Position numbers and translations under genes: made by a program. The notes below the pieces were generated by a model. It did not search any database, was not told the DNA's origin, and worked only from the letters and a program-made list of their open reading frames with translations. DNA of 60,000 nt from Membranipora membranacea (taxonomy: Eukaryota; Bryozoa; Gymnolaemata; Cheilostomatida; Membraniporidae): assembly GCA_914767715.1 (NCBI GenBank), contig OU612072.1, positions 10,294,001-10,354,000 of the forward strand, given 5' to 3'. This document shows positions 12,801 to 23,586 of this stretch, one piece after another; position 1 is the stretch's first letter, and every line of letters begins with the position of its first letter.

Positions 12801-15800
12801 TATATTTCCAACATCTTCTAGCTATTGTATATTATGACATGGTTTATAACTACAGACCCTCCCCCTACCTCTGCACTAGAGCCTCAAAAAAGTATAAAAC
12901 ATAAAACAAAACTCACCTTTCTTGGCGTTTTGCTAAGATCAAAGCGTCTCTGCCAATGGCTGATTAGTGCCAGTTTTAGTTTTGGCAGCTTACTGCACAC
13001 ATAGTTCGGGAGGTCTATTATGGCCTCACACATAGGATACATTCTTGTTTTCTAGTTAAGGGGCAGCCCAATCTTCTGTTTCTTACTAAACAGCAATAAT
13101 CTTACCTTCTAAGGAAGATATATTCAAGCAGGATATCTCATGATTGATGGTCCAACTCCAACTGGTTTCAAAGTTATCTAATTTCTGAGTTGCTCGCGGA
13201 ATGGTTAGGTGGCAGTGGAGTTTCTAGCAATGTTAACGAAGCCGGGACGGGTGCAATATTAGACTAAGATCACAATATTTGCACCAGACCTGACCTTGCT
13301 AATTAACTTCTGAATATTCCAGCGTTCCCTTTCGATTGTAAGTAGATTTTTGCGATTCTAAAAAAAGAACTTTAATAGCGGTATATTATGTTATAGATAG
13401 ATTTGAATTGTTCTATACAAGGTATTTCACTGCCATACTCAAGACTGTTCAGGCTACATTCAAAATTTGCCTTCCAAAACATGGGCAGTAGCTCTTAATG
13501 CAGGCCAAGTTAATCAGTATTTGGACTGTGTGGCCCTGTGAGTTGCGGCAATATGGACTTATCAAGATTTGAAAATTGATATAAGATTTGTCAAAGGTCC
13601 CCACCAGTAAATGATATGGTATCTCATTCGATCTACAATGGTAAAGTTTTACCCTATGAGGTTGATAATGTTTGTTTACCAAAAAGAAAGGCCATCTCAG
13701 AGCCAGTCAAAGCATGTATGCCTTCAACATTCTAGCGGAATGCTTGATTCATTTAGAAATCACAGGATTTAGTGTGAGCGCCAGAACCATGGACAGCAGT
13801 TAGAGAACCGCAAATACCACCCGATAATCGACTCATTTTTCAAACTCGGGCTCACTAAGAATAAACCTAATCGTGCTTGGTCAAAAAATCCTAGCTCGAG
13901 TTCCCAGGTTGTTTTGATCCGGGAGGATGATGCCTCCTCGAGTGAAAGCAGATTTTCCCTCAAGCTATAGTAATCCATACCCTTGGGGAGTTGTATTAAG
14001 TGCAATCTAATTGTTATTGAATGGACTGAGGATTACAACTTGACAAGAGGGGATAATTTCACAGTTTATTCACAGCTGAGTGAATCAATAGGGTATTTAA
14101 ACAAGTGTTACACATTTCAAGTGATGTAAGGCTTCAGCTAAATTCCAGAACAGAAATTTATCTATCAGCCACACGCAAGGTTTTCATTGACCTTGATTCT
14201 AAGAAAAACTATGATATGCAAGGTCAAATATTTCTTCGATTTTAGCGGAGCAAGATTTTTTTAAACCGGGAAAAGTGATTCACTTATGGCCAAAAATATA
14301 ATTGATGCATGCTGACAGTTTCAGGATTAACAGGACAATTGGTTGAGACAGTCGATGCTTAGTGGCTGCCAAACTTTTAAAAGGTCACCCAATGTTTAGG
14401 TGAGACTAGTGAAAGCCGGTGCCAGACTTGTAAAAAGAAATCAACACCTTTGTCAACAAATTTGAGGCTGTACGTTTTGAGGTTTGAGACAACGCTAAGA
14501 ATTCATTCTACAGGATGCAGGAACAGAACAAAATATCATCAAACAGCAGAACCAAGGAAGACTTCACTCTTAGCGGACATGATTAGCTGCTTCAAGTAGT
14601 AACGGAATGGAATGGAATTTACAGCAAAGAGTAATGAGCACAGTTTACAGAGATCGGTTTGCGATAATGTTAGCAAGCTAGCCACGAATTTTTCTCCCTC
14701 AACAAGATACGAAACAGCGAACGTTTCTTCATGTGGAAACTTTTCTCCTCTAACGGTAACAAAAATTACAACAGATGACTCACCTGAGAGTAACGAGTAG
14801 TGATGTATTGGCTGTAGGGTGTAAGGCTTCCTTAGTCTGACCGATATTTTTTTCCAAAAGTTGAGTGATTGAAATGGAAGCTTAAATTAAAATGAGGCCA
14901 GCGTATGTTCTTACACACAAACACCAGTTATGATATTAAAGCCTCCTGCCAAAGTAAATATTGAATCTTGAAGCATAGTTTTGAGCTTGCACCTTTTTCA
15001 TTCAAACCCAATTATACCTGCAGCATACATACACAGCATTTGTATTGTATGTTGTCGGGTGAATAATAATTTAGCTTGGTCTTTACAATTTTAACTCAGG
15101 CGACTAGCGACTCTGTTATGATTTTCTCGGTGTTGATTTGAAGAGATTGTGATTTTATAAAGTTTATTGTTTATGCCGTTACTAAGCAAAGCCAAGCTAA
15201 TTTTCAAATCTAATACCTTTGTGCAGCTGGGCTTGTTGATTGTAATCTCAAAGTAGATTGTGAACTTTTAGCTAAGCTGTGCTCTGTGCTCTGTGAACAC
15301 TGAAAGTATCCGAGAGGGCTATAGTGCAAGGATGGGGGAAGCGAAAAAAGGGCAGGAGTATTATATTGTGTAAATTGAAAATTATTGGGTATAGCAATTA
15401 TGTGACATATGTCTGTGAGGTCATTTCTGTTTTTTACCAATACCTAGGAGATAAAAGAACTCGCTTGACATGGCTAAATTTTTAGCATTTACTCACCCAC
15501 TCACTTTACGTTAGTACACCCCACCCTCACCTGGCCAAAATTTAGTGCTAGCTAACATTAAGTCACATTAACAACCTAAACTAAACTTTAGACCTCAAGT
15601 ACTCCACTAGGATAGCACCAGACAGAGGCCAAAGGGATGTTACCGGCCAATACAAATTAAAAATTTACTCGAGAATATAATATTGAAAATAAATAGATAT
15701 CCTGAGCAGTTTCTAACCATCACGAGGAATACATACCTTCTTCGGCAGCAAATACAATAACATACTGTTGAAGCAGGGAAAACACTTTATCACATCACAT

Positions 15801-16570
15801 CACTACTGCCTTGGTAAAAAGGGGCAACAGCTTCTCGTAGAGCATTCGATATGTGATGCAATTATTTTTCAGGTTCGGGTTCAATACAAACAACAAACAA
15901 TCCTAGATTTAAATTACTCAGATAAGGAATGTAAACTTGTTGCTAAGCAACAGCTAGTATCAACTTTACAACAAAGCCCATACCCTTGCTGATAAATTTG
16001 TTTTATCCTGGGTATAATGTTCAAAGTTGTCCAATCAAAATGCGATTTGATGATTGTGAGCCAATAAGGAGAGAAACTTGTGTATGGACTAGTCAAGATT
16101 ACAATATATTTAACACCACCTTGACAAAACATTTTCAAATAATTGTTTAATAAAAATTTGTATCGAAATCTGATTTAATGAGTTCATAGTTTAGGTCAGC
16201 AACATAAGGAGAACAATAGTTGTAAAACTATGCTGCCATAAAACCAAGCATCTGATATTATTTGCAATCCCCAATGAACACCAGCAGTGTTGAGCGCTCA
16301 TGCAAGCTCCAGTTTAGCCGGAGCTTTACATATTATGTTAGGTCACCTTTAAATAGTTGTGACTTTGCTTTTCTGCAGAGGCGTTTCGATGAACTGCAAA
16401 CAGAAGAACATTCTCATGTCAAAAAAAGAAAATATAAATAAAAAATTTTGAATTGGTAAACATGGTGTGTAAGTCAACTTTGTTTAACTTTTGACAAAAA
16501 AAACCTCACGTCCATTTATAGTCTGGATACCCTGTATGAGAAACCTTGATGTTGCTTGATTATTTTGTTT
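9856..16570. other. Long intergenic stretch, no supported gene
   Basis: Open frames here reach at most about 116 codons and show no family resemblance, no paired splice sites and no consistent phase. A small hairpin occurs near 13248-13284 (GGTGCAATATT against AATATTTGCACC). One copy of a dispersed repeat with the core gctagctaacatta lies near 15535-15600. Confidence 0.45.
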
Positions 16571-16571
16571 C

Positions 16572-16728
16572 CGGTATCAGTACGGGTCTACGAACTGGTT
16601 CCTGATGGGGCACAGGAGCATTTGAGGTCGGATGCTCTTCCTGACACCACCTTGACCCGACGGGAATCGAACATGGAATCTCTCGATTGAAAGACCCATG
16701 CCTTACCCATTGCACCACGGCCGCTCCC
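16572..16728 (-). mobile_element. tRNA-derived SINE relic, minus orientation
   Basis: Read on the minus strand, it starts with an A-box-like GGTGCAATGGGTAAGGCAT. A B-box-like TGTTCGATTCCCG follows about 40 bases later. Next comes GGTGTCAGGAAGAGCATCCG, resembling the central region found in many animal tRNA-SINEs. The spacing of the RNA polymerase III promoter boxes supports the call. The exact 3' end is not visible. Confidence 0.65.
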
Positions 16729-17150
16729 TTTACTTTCTAACTTTTACCTTCACATTTTGACAAAACTAACATGAATTTGCTTACAACTGACTATAAAGAA
16801 CATCAGTCTGCTAGCGCGATCATCGTTGGTGCTCTACATCAAATTTAGTTACAATACGCCCCTGCTTCTCCGGCACCTGGGAGGGTGGGATGTCCAATCC
16901 TCCCTGCTTTTACTGAGTCTAAGTCTTCATTGCGGAGAGTTACCCCCTCTAGAGTACAGGTGCTGGGACCCATGGTACTCAAGTTGCGTCATATTCTCTT
17001 GCTCATGGAATTCCGGCTGCTCTTTATATCGAAGATGCACAGGGGGATTTTTTTTGCATGTGGGGTGTGAAAACACACAGAGGACCTCCGGTTATTTTAG
17101 ACCTGTTCCGCAAGGATGGCTAAGATGAATGATGCCAGTACCAAATCAAG

Positions 17151-17232
17151 ACTGACTGACGGTGCCAGGAATGGAACCTAGACCTCACAGATCACAAATG
17201 CGTACCCTTAGACATCAGACCGCTCCTGAGTC
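17151..17232 (-). mobile_element. Degenerate tRNA-like SINE head
   Basis: On the minus strand, GAGCGGTCTGATGTCTAAGG could be a decayed A box, and GGTTCCATTCC differs by one base from a tRNA B box. It lies about 420 bp from the better-preserved SINE at 16572-16728. Only the head is recognisable. Confidence 0.4.
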
Positions 17233-17852
17233 TTTGAAGACCACTATCGAATGTCAAATGTCCAAGTTCAGATTTATGATTTTGGATTCATTCTACAAAA
17301 TGAAATGTTATTTTGCAAGTGATTAATGAATGCATAGGGCTCACAGCGGCAGTATAATGACATCAGTTTGGGACAACTCTCTGATAGAAATTTCTGTACA
17401 TAATATTACGTCGGCAAATGGCCACCATTTTGGAAGTATTTTTTAACGTAGTTCTGCTGTTACTCCTTGTTAGAATACATTTGAACAGGAAAGCTATGTC
17501 AATAGAGAAACCCTATCCAATTTAAGACTAGAAGCTGTGAAAATATCACATTCAAGTTGCTGACTTAGTTGTCTTACCATAAAACAAGAGAAGACAATTA
17601 ACTGCTCTAATTTAAGTATTTACAGGAAATGCGTAGAGTAGTGTTACTGATCAACGCACATGCGAGATTTAGATACTCAATACCTACATGTCCGATTTAT
17701 TCTCCTTTCATGACCATGCTTCAGTGGAAAAACTTTGACAGTCATAGATGCCAATCTTCCTCAGGTTGTCCAATTCAAGATTAAGTTCAATGAATGAATG
17801 AAGGTACATATAGCCTCATCGCATCAGCTACATTTTTATTGTTTTCAAACAG

Positions 17853-17981
17853 ATCAACACAATTTGGCCACTTTGATGAGGCTAGGTACGAATGCCTCGG
17901 TGGTATGAGCAAGTTTGAGCTGCCTGTTGACAGTATTACCCTGAATCTGATGTCCCAGACTCCCAATTTAATGAAAATCAG
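17853..17981 (+). CDS. Predicted internal coding exon of an unrecognised gene (exon A)
   Basis: The 129-bp exon has a clear acceptor (ttgttttcaaacag) and a donor (AAAATCAG|gtaaca), with incoming and outgoing phase 2. It encodes about 43 residues including ARYECLGGMSKFELPVD and MSQTPNLMKI. It can splice in frame to the exon at 18824-18914, and also to 18244-18298. I do not recognise the family. Upstream exons would have to lie in the 7-17.8 kb region and I could not place them. Confidence 0.35.
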
Positions 17982-18243
17982 GTAACATAATATATATTTG
18001 GCAAATAATTATTGTTCTAGTTGGTCAATACACTGAAAGCATTGTCTTAATCAGTGCATCAGGACAGTGATGGTTTGAACATGTTTTACAGATTATTCAA
18101 TCACATGCCAGTTATCTTGGAATTTTAATGACAACGCAACAATGTTAATACATGTCAGGAGGGCAAATTAATCTTGCTATATGTATTCTGTGCATCTTTC
18201 CTGCTTTGTGACCAACAAATTGGGTGCAATAAATTTATATCAG

Positions 18244-18298
18244 GTTTGTTCCAGTGGAGAAGCGAACAAAGAGTTACCCTAAGTCACCTACATGGTAA
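18244..18298 (+). CDS. Predicted alternative terminal exon (exon B)
   Basis: It follows an acceptor ttatatcag. In the phase set by exon A it reads FVPVEKRTKSYPKSPTW and stops with TAA at 18296-18298. The opening residues resemble exon C (FVPVEKR against FLPVRKR), so B and C may be duplicated versions of one exon. Another frame over the same DNA stays open to 18452 but does not match the donor phase of exon A. Confidence 0.25.
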
Positions 18299-18823
18299 CT
18301 CAATCTTCCGCTTAGAGCTGCCACGTGAAGCAAACCAACAGGTGCTGCTGAAACTTGATACTATGAGTGTATATATATTACAGCGATCATTTGAAAATCA
18401 ATTGTTATATAACAGCTTTAAATTAGAATGCAGCCCAGACATGCACCAGTGAATCGTAGCCAAATTTAAAAATAAACAGTGGCATTATTTTTTCAAGGCC
18501 CTATTAACTTTCACAATAAGATCTATTTTTAAAATAATGGACTAGCTCTCGCGATTACATTTGAATGAGTGGGCTGTTCAAAAAGGAAAGTTGACAGAAT
18601 AACACAGCTAATCAAGCTGCGGTATATGTAAACAAAGGTTTTCACCCCGATCAAATTTCATTATGCTCTTTTAAAACAATTTTAATTGCCAGACCTAAAC
18701 GGTGTTGGCTGCACTTCATCTGTTGGGTTCAAGTTACATATTACATTACAACCGGTTAAAAATGTGCAGTGAGCTATTCTATTCAATTAATTCTTTGATA
18801 CTGATTGTCTGCGTTGGTCTCAG

Positions 18824-18914
18824 ATTTCTTCCTGTTAGAAAAAGGCAGAACTTGCTGCAGATGAGGCTGTGCATTGGACCTCTGAGCGATATTAGAGTGA
18901 CTTCAAATATGTAG
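18824..18914 (+). CDS. Predicted terminal exon (exon C)
   Basis: The acceptor is gttggtctcag. With the donor phase of exon A it reads FLPVRKRQNLLQMRLCIGPL and onward to TAG at 18912-18914. An ATTAAA variant poly(A) signal stands at about 19018. It is probably the last exon of the gene containing exon A. Function unknown. Confidence 0.3.
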
Positions 18915-19111
18915 CTGAATGTAAGAACAAAATTCTAGTAAGAACGAGAACAACTGATTTCTATTTCATGAACAAAATCTGGCTGGTGCATGTGGATTAT
19001 ATCCTACAAAGTGTGCAATTAAAAGAAGCCTACAGAGTAAGTCTACATGTCGAGCCAGCACCTTCAAATCCTCTGATGACTGCCGGCCTTTTGATCAGCT
19101 AATATTCGAGC

Positions 19112-22100
19112 ATGGCATCTTTCATCACCTATGTGCCAATTATTCCAGGACTATGTGTACTTCTCGGGCTACAAGTGCCATCAGCTACAAGCAGCGTAAT
19201 TTTAAATCAACAGTTCGATCTCACAACCCAAACAGTAAACTGTATCTGCTCAACTACCGCAACAACTACAGCAACAACATCAACAGTGCCAACAACAACA
19301 ACTTTCACAAATGCAACCGATGAATGTGTATGTACAATTTGTGTATGCCCAATCATCACATGGGCTACATGCCCTCCGCCCATCACAACTACTGAAACAC
19401 CAACAACTACCACTGAACCAACAACAACTACCACAGAGCCACCGACTACAACTACAACCACTACCACTACAACAACCACCACCCAACCTCCAACAACACA
19501 GAAACAATTTCCAGAAACTCAACCTCCAGTGCAAAAGAACTTCTTCGAACTAGTGCTTGCCTTTGTTACTCAGTTTTTGTCAGCGCTTCAACAACTAGCA
19601 AAGACAATAAAAAGTCTGTTGTGGACCATGGAAGTACTATTCCAAGGCCAGCTTCCAACAACAACTACAGATCCGATTACAATGGCAGCTGAAACTACAT
19701 CAACAACAACACCGACAACAACAACACAGACAACAACAACACCGACCACAACAACAACACCGACAACAACATCCACAACACCAACCCAAACATCGACGAC
19801 ACCTGAACAATCAACCACAACTAAAGCACCAACAACTACAACACAAGAGCCTCTACAAACCGCACCTCCAATGGAAAAGAATTTCTTTGAACTGGTGCTC
19901 GCCTTGGTTACTCAATTTTTATCAGCGCTTCAACAACTAGCGATGACAATAAAAAGGCTGTTGTGGACAATGGAAGAATTATTTCAAGGCCGGCTTCCAA
20001 CAACAACTACAGATCCAACTACAGTGGCAGGTAAGACTACTTCAACAACAACACCGACAACAACAACGACCGAAGTGACAACAACATCTACATCAACCTC
20101 AACAACGACGACAACAGAACCTACAACTACAACTCCAGCACCAACAACTACAACACCTGAGCCTCCACCAGAGTATCTATGTAACTGCACAGTATGTTTT
20201 TGCCCACGATATACCATAGAAGGCACAACAAGTACATCTACAACAACAACGACAACAACAGCTACAACCACAACAACAACTACAGTACCAACTACTACAA
20301 CTGAATCAACTACCACAGAGCGCCAAACTACTACAGAAATTCCTCTAACTACTACAGAAGATCAACAAGATAGCTTTTTTGGTCTTGTCTTGAGTTTTGT
20401 TAATCAGTTTCTTCTGGCACTGCGGCAACTAATACAGATCCAACAGCAACTGTTTCAGGCACTCGGCCAAATCATGCAAGGCGGTCCCAATACAACTACC
20501 ACCCAAACAGTCCCTACTACCACCACGTTACCAACCACAACAACAATACCGACAACTACAACAGTACCAACAACCACAACAATACCAACAACTACCACAG
20601 TGCCAACAACAACGACAGTACCAACAACTACAACAATCCCAACCACTACCACGATGACAATGACAACTACAAGTGTGGTACCAAGTACTACCGAAGAATC
20701 AACTTCTGCAGAGGGTCAAAAAGATAGCTTTTTTGGACTTATAACGAGTTTTATACAGCTATTTCTGCAGGCTTTGAGAGAACTCGTTCTGGTCCAACAG
20801 CAAGTTCTGGTGGCTCTAGGTGAGATTATGCGAGGTGGTCCCAACTCAACAACTGTTGATCCATCAGCAACTACACAAACTGAAGCTCCGACTACCACCA
20901 CAACAATACCTACCACTACAACAATGCCTACAACAACAACAGTACCAACAACTACCTTCATCTCAACTACAACCATAAGCACTACAACAGCAGGAGAGTT
21001 TGATGATTGTACATGTCTTGCCCCTACGAGCATACTTTATACGCCACCATGTCCGTCCACAACAGAACCGACAGATGTGGTGAGTGGAATATACTTAATC
21101 AATTGATTGTAATTTTTCCCAAGGCCAAAGAAAGTGGTACACGCAGTGAAATGTTCGATTGCATCCCTCGATCACTTATAAACCTTAAAAAACTGGAGGA
21201 ATGACCAATATTTTGTGAATAAGTTTAGCCAAGTTTTGTATCATGGCACAAAAAGACATTTAATATTATCACAGTTGGTTATCATCTTGCTTGCGACAAG
21301 AGTTTTACTCCGGTTATGTGAAGGATGATCCATGTTGACAACTTCCTGGCTCTACATTAGGATAGCAAAAAAAATTATTTTTGGCATCGCATCAACATAA
21401 TAAAAATATGGGGTTTAATTAATTTTCACTTTTTCACAGGTCGGCGGTATCGAGAAATTCAAAAAGAGTTTCAATGTGGCTACATCAGTGACGGCTTCGT
21501 TACTGGCTATAGGATGTGCTGCCGCTTTGAGCCTGTTGTTTATAAGAGTGTGCAAACCTCCAAACCAAGTCAGCCCTGAAGGCGAGGAAGGGGAAGAAGC
21601 AGCGGAAAGCACTGAGAAAACATCTGACAATACTGCTAAACCATCTGAAGTCAAAATTGACATTGAGAAGGATGCTACTGTTGAGAAGGATCCAGCAGAA
21701 CCAACTGAAGAAAAGTCTACGATAGACAGCGAAGAAAAAGCTGACGACAATGATGATGATGTAGAGACTGATGCGAGTGCATTGACAGCCGCGGAAACAG
21801 CAGCATCTGTGCAACTGGAAGAAAATGACGGTGTTGATGCTAGTGCTGCAAATGACTCAGCGGAAATATCAGAAGAGTCAGCCATAGACAGTTCTGAGCA
21901 TGCGGTAGAAGCAGATGTTAACGAAGATGCTGATGTGATTGAGTCAGCGGAATTGTCAGAAGAGTCTACCAAAGAAAATCCTGATCAGCCAGTAGACAAT
22001 GACACAACTGTTTCAGACGAGTCAGCAGAGATGGTACAAGAGTCAACCAATGAGATGTCTGCTGACAATGAAGTCCAAGTGGATAACAATGAAAACCCAA

Positions 22101-22399
22101 ATGAGCAAATTGAAATAACTGCTGAAGTGTATGAAGACAGTTCTACAAAAATAGAAAACACCCCTGCAGATGCAGCTAAAGAGAAAGCAAATTCTGCGGA
22201 TCATACAACAGAACTGGCTGAGGAACCACCAGAAACTGTTGCTGCTACAACAGAACCTCCGATTGAACCAGTTGAAAACACTCCCAAACCAGCCGCACCA
22301 ACTACTGGGCTAGATAATCAAGCCGATGAGTCAAATGAGCTTGGAGACTGTGATGACGATGCCACATCACGAACAAAACTTGTCAAAGTAGAGGTATAA
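19112..22399 (+). CDS. Thr-rich mucin-like single-pass membrane protein (2 exons)
   Basis: Exon 1 (19112-21079) ends GATGTG|gtgagt, and exon 2 (21440-22399) follows tttttcacag; the join is phase 0 and gives 975 residues. Residues 1-28 look like a signal peptide. The ectodomain has long Thr/Pro tracts suited to O-glycosylation. Cys-pair clusters sit near residues 44-46, 72-79, 357-364 and 633-635; CVCTICVCP and CNCTVCFCP are clearly related. Four copies of a hydrophobic amphipathic segment of about 37 residues start near 144, 258, 422 and 540 (FFELVLAFVTQFLSALQQL in the first). A transmembrane helix covers about 669-691. The roughly 280-residue cytoplasmic tail is acidic, rich in Glu, Asp and Ser, with loose ESAE/EEST repeats. 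I know no family with this layout; a cell-surface mucin is the likeliest role. The 5'UTR and promoter are not identified. Confidence 0.8.
19541..19651 (+). repeat. Amphipathic protein repeat 1 of the Thr-rich gene
   Basis: It encodes FFELVLAFVTQFLSALQQL, then AKTIKSLLWTMEVLFQGQ. The copy at 19883-19993 is nearly identical, so these two are the most recent duplication. Confidence 0.8.
19883..19993 (+). repeat. Amphipathic protein repeat 2 of the Thr-rich gene
   Basis: It starts FFELVLALVTQFLSALQQL. It differs from repeat 1 at a handful of residues, including Phe to Leu in the middle and Lys to Met in the second half. Confidence 0.8.
20375..20491 (+). repeat. Amphipathic protein repeat 3 of the Thr-rich gene
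   Basis: It starts FFGLVLSFVNQFLLALRQL and ends with LGQIMQGGPN. It is closer to repeat 4 than to repeats 1 and 2. The LWTMEVLFQ region is replaced by a Gln-rich LFQALGQ version. Confidence 0.75.
20729..20845 (+). repeat. Amphipathic protein repeat 4 of the Thr-rich gene
   Basis: It starts FFGLITSFIQLFLQALREL and ends LGEIMRGGPN. It shares the ending and the preceding QxDS lead-in with repeat 3. Confidence 0.75.
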
Positions 22400-22985
22400 A
22401 AAGTCTAAGCAAAATCTGGCCGATCAGTCAGCACCCTGTCCTAGATTTTGTTTATATTTGATAGCCTTTTACAACTTCAAGAGTCAAATGATTTCATTCA
22501 CGGATATGTATACAATTTATTAAGTCAATTATAATTTTACCTCAGTGTTTTATCATGCTATATTACAAAGTTTTCTAATAATTTCATTAGATTTTTGTTA
22601 GAACTCTTTTTGAAGTAGATTTGTATGGTGCTATTTTATATAGTTGCTGTGATTTCTTTGCAATATTCTAGATTCAATATCTTGGTTTCCAAATTACTGT
22701 TTCGAATTTTTGAACCGCGTTACCCAAGCTCATAATCATTTCTATGATCTCATACGAACATTTTTCAATGCAACGTCGGAGAGCAGGAAAGAGAATGTTC
22801 TGCGTCTGGTCAATTAGCCAATTAACACGTATATTTTAATTAAAACAATTCAGGCTGTTTGCTGTATTTATACAAGCTATATTGGTCTATTTACAATCAT
22901 TAATCCCATACATTTTATGAATATTTTGAGGCATTGAATCCATTAGAAAGTATTTTTCAATGAAAATAAATGCATAAGTTGTGAA
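22400..22985 (+). other. Predicted 3'UTR of the Thr-rich gene, with poly(A) signal
   Basis: AT-rich noncoding DNA follows the TAA stop. AATAAA at 22965-22970 is the first canonical signal, predicting cleavage near 22985. Confidence 0.5.
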
Positions 22986-23025
22986 AAGAACAATCTAAGT
23001 GAATCATATCTGCCCATCTAACGTG

Positions 23026-23031
23026 TTTATT
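23026..23031 (-). terminator. Candidate poly(A) signal of AQR
   Basis: TTTATT on the plus strand is AATAAA on the minus strand, about 380 bases past the AQR stop. It would place the AQR 3' end within tens of bases of the 3' end of the convergent Thr-rich gene. Confidence 0.35.
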
Positions 23032-23409
23032 CTGTACATAATTGCCTGACTTAAGACGAGCCCACTTAAAATATCATGACGCCCCCCTGAAGCAACAACC
23101 CTAGGGACTTCCCGGTTCTTCACCCCAGGAAATGACCCTTTGAGCTGCATTTGTTAGAATAACAAGAGTCAGCCTAAATTTGTACTGTACACCAATGCCT
23201 TTTGTAGCAGCCATGTATGAAGTGAAAACAAAGTTATGAAGTTCCATAACATTATCAATCACTGAAGGAAAAATATCCAAGGCAGTTCTTTCTTATATCA
23301 ATACCACCATGATAACAAATAAGAAAATATTGTGAGCATCATCACAGTACAAAGTAATAGCGTACAGCCATCGTTATTGTTACAGTATATTGATAGATAT
23401 TTCATCGAT

Positions 23410-23586
23410 TCATTCCTGTTCCATTTTCTCCTGCTCTTGTTGATGTTGCTTGGCCACGCTCTCATCCAGTATTTCAAACTCGATCTGCTGACCTTCCATT
23501 GACCCTTGACCTTCGGCAGCCTTCTTCTCTGCATCCTCAGCCTCTTCCTCGTACTCTTCACTCTGTGTTGGTGGCTCTTTTAGTAT
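23410..23586 (-). CDS. AQR: AQR coding exon 28, acidic C-terminal tail and stop
   Basis: In phase 0 it reads [20 protein letters not shown], then a Gln/Glu-rich end and TGA at 23412-23410. An alternative frame in the same exon gives an Arg/Lys-rich chain but does not fit the donor phase of exon 27. Human AQR has a similar divergent acidic tail. Confidence 0.88.
   Translation of the reverse strand: MLKEPPTQSEEYEEEAEDAEKKAAEGQGSMEGQQIEFEILDESVAKQHQQEQEKMEQE

Noticed and set aside
12471-12821. 116-codon plus-strand open frame
   Set aside because: No family resemblance, no splice or poly(A) context, and an atypical composition; probably chance in AT-rich DNA.
13769-14005. 78-codon minus-strand open frame
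   Set aside because: No recognisable domain. It may be part of an old repeat, but I could not tie it to any other copy in the window.
19207-21033. Several Val/Gly- or Cys-rich open frames antisense to the Thr-rich gene
   Set aside because: They are the reverse complement of ACA/ACT codon tracts. They have no splice signals and no independent similarity.
21415-21972. 185-codon minus-strand Ser/Ala-rich open frame
   Set aside because: It is a shadow of the acidic cytoplasmic tail, which has the correct acceptor and phase on the plus strand.
23298-23561. Basic 87-codon minus-strand frame overlapping AQR exon 28
   Set aside because: It is out of phase with the exon 27 donor. The acidic frame fits the phase and the AQR family tail.
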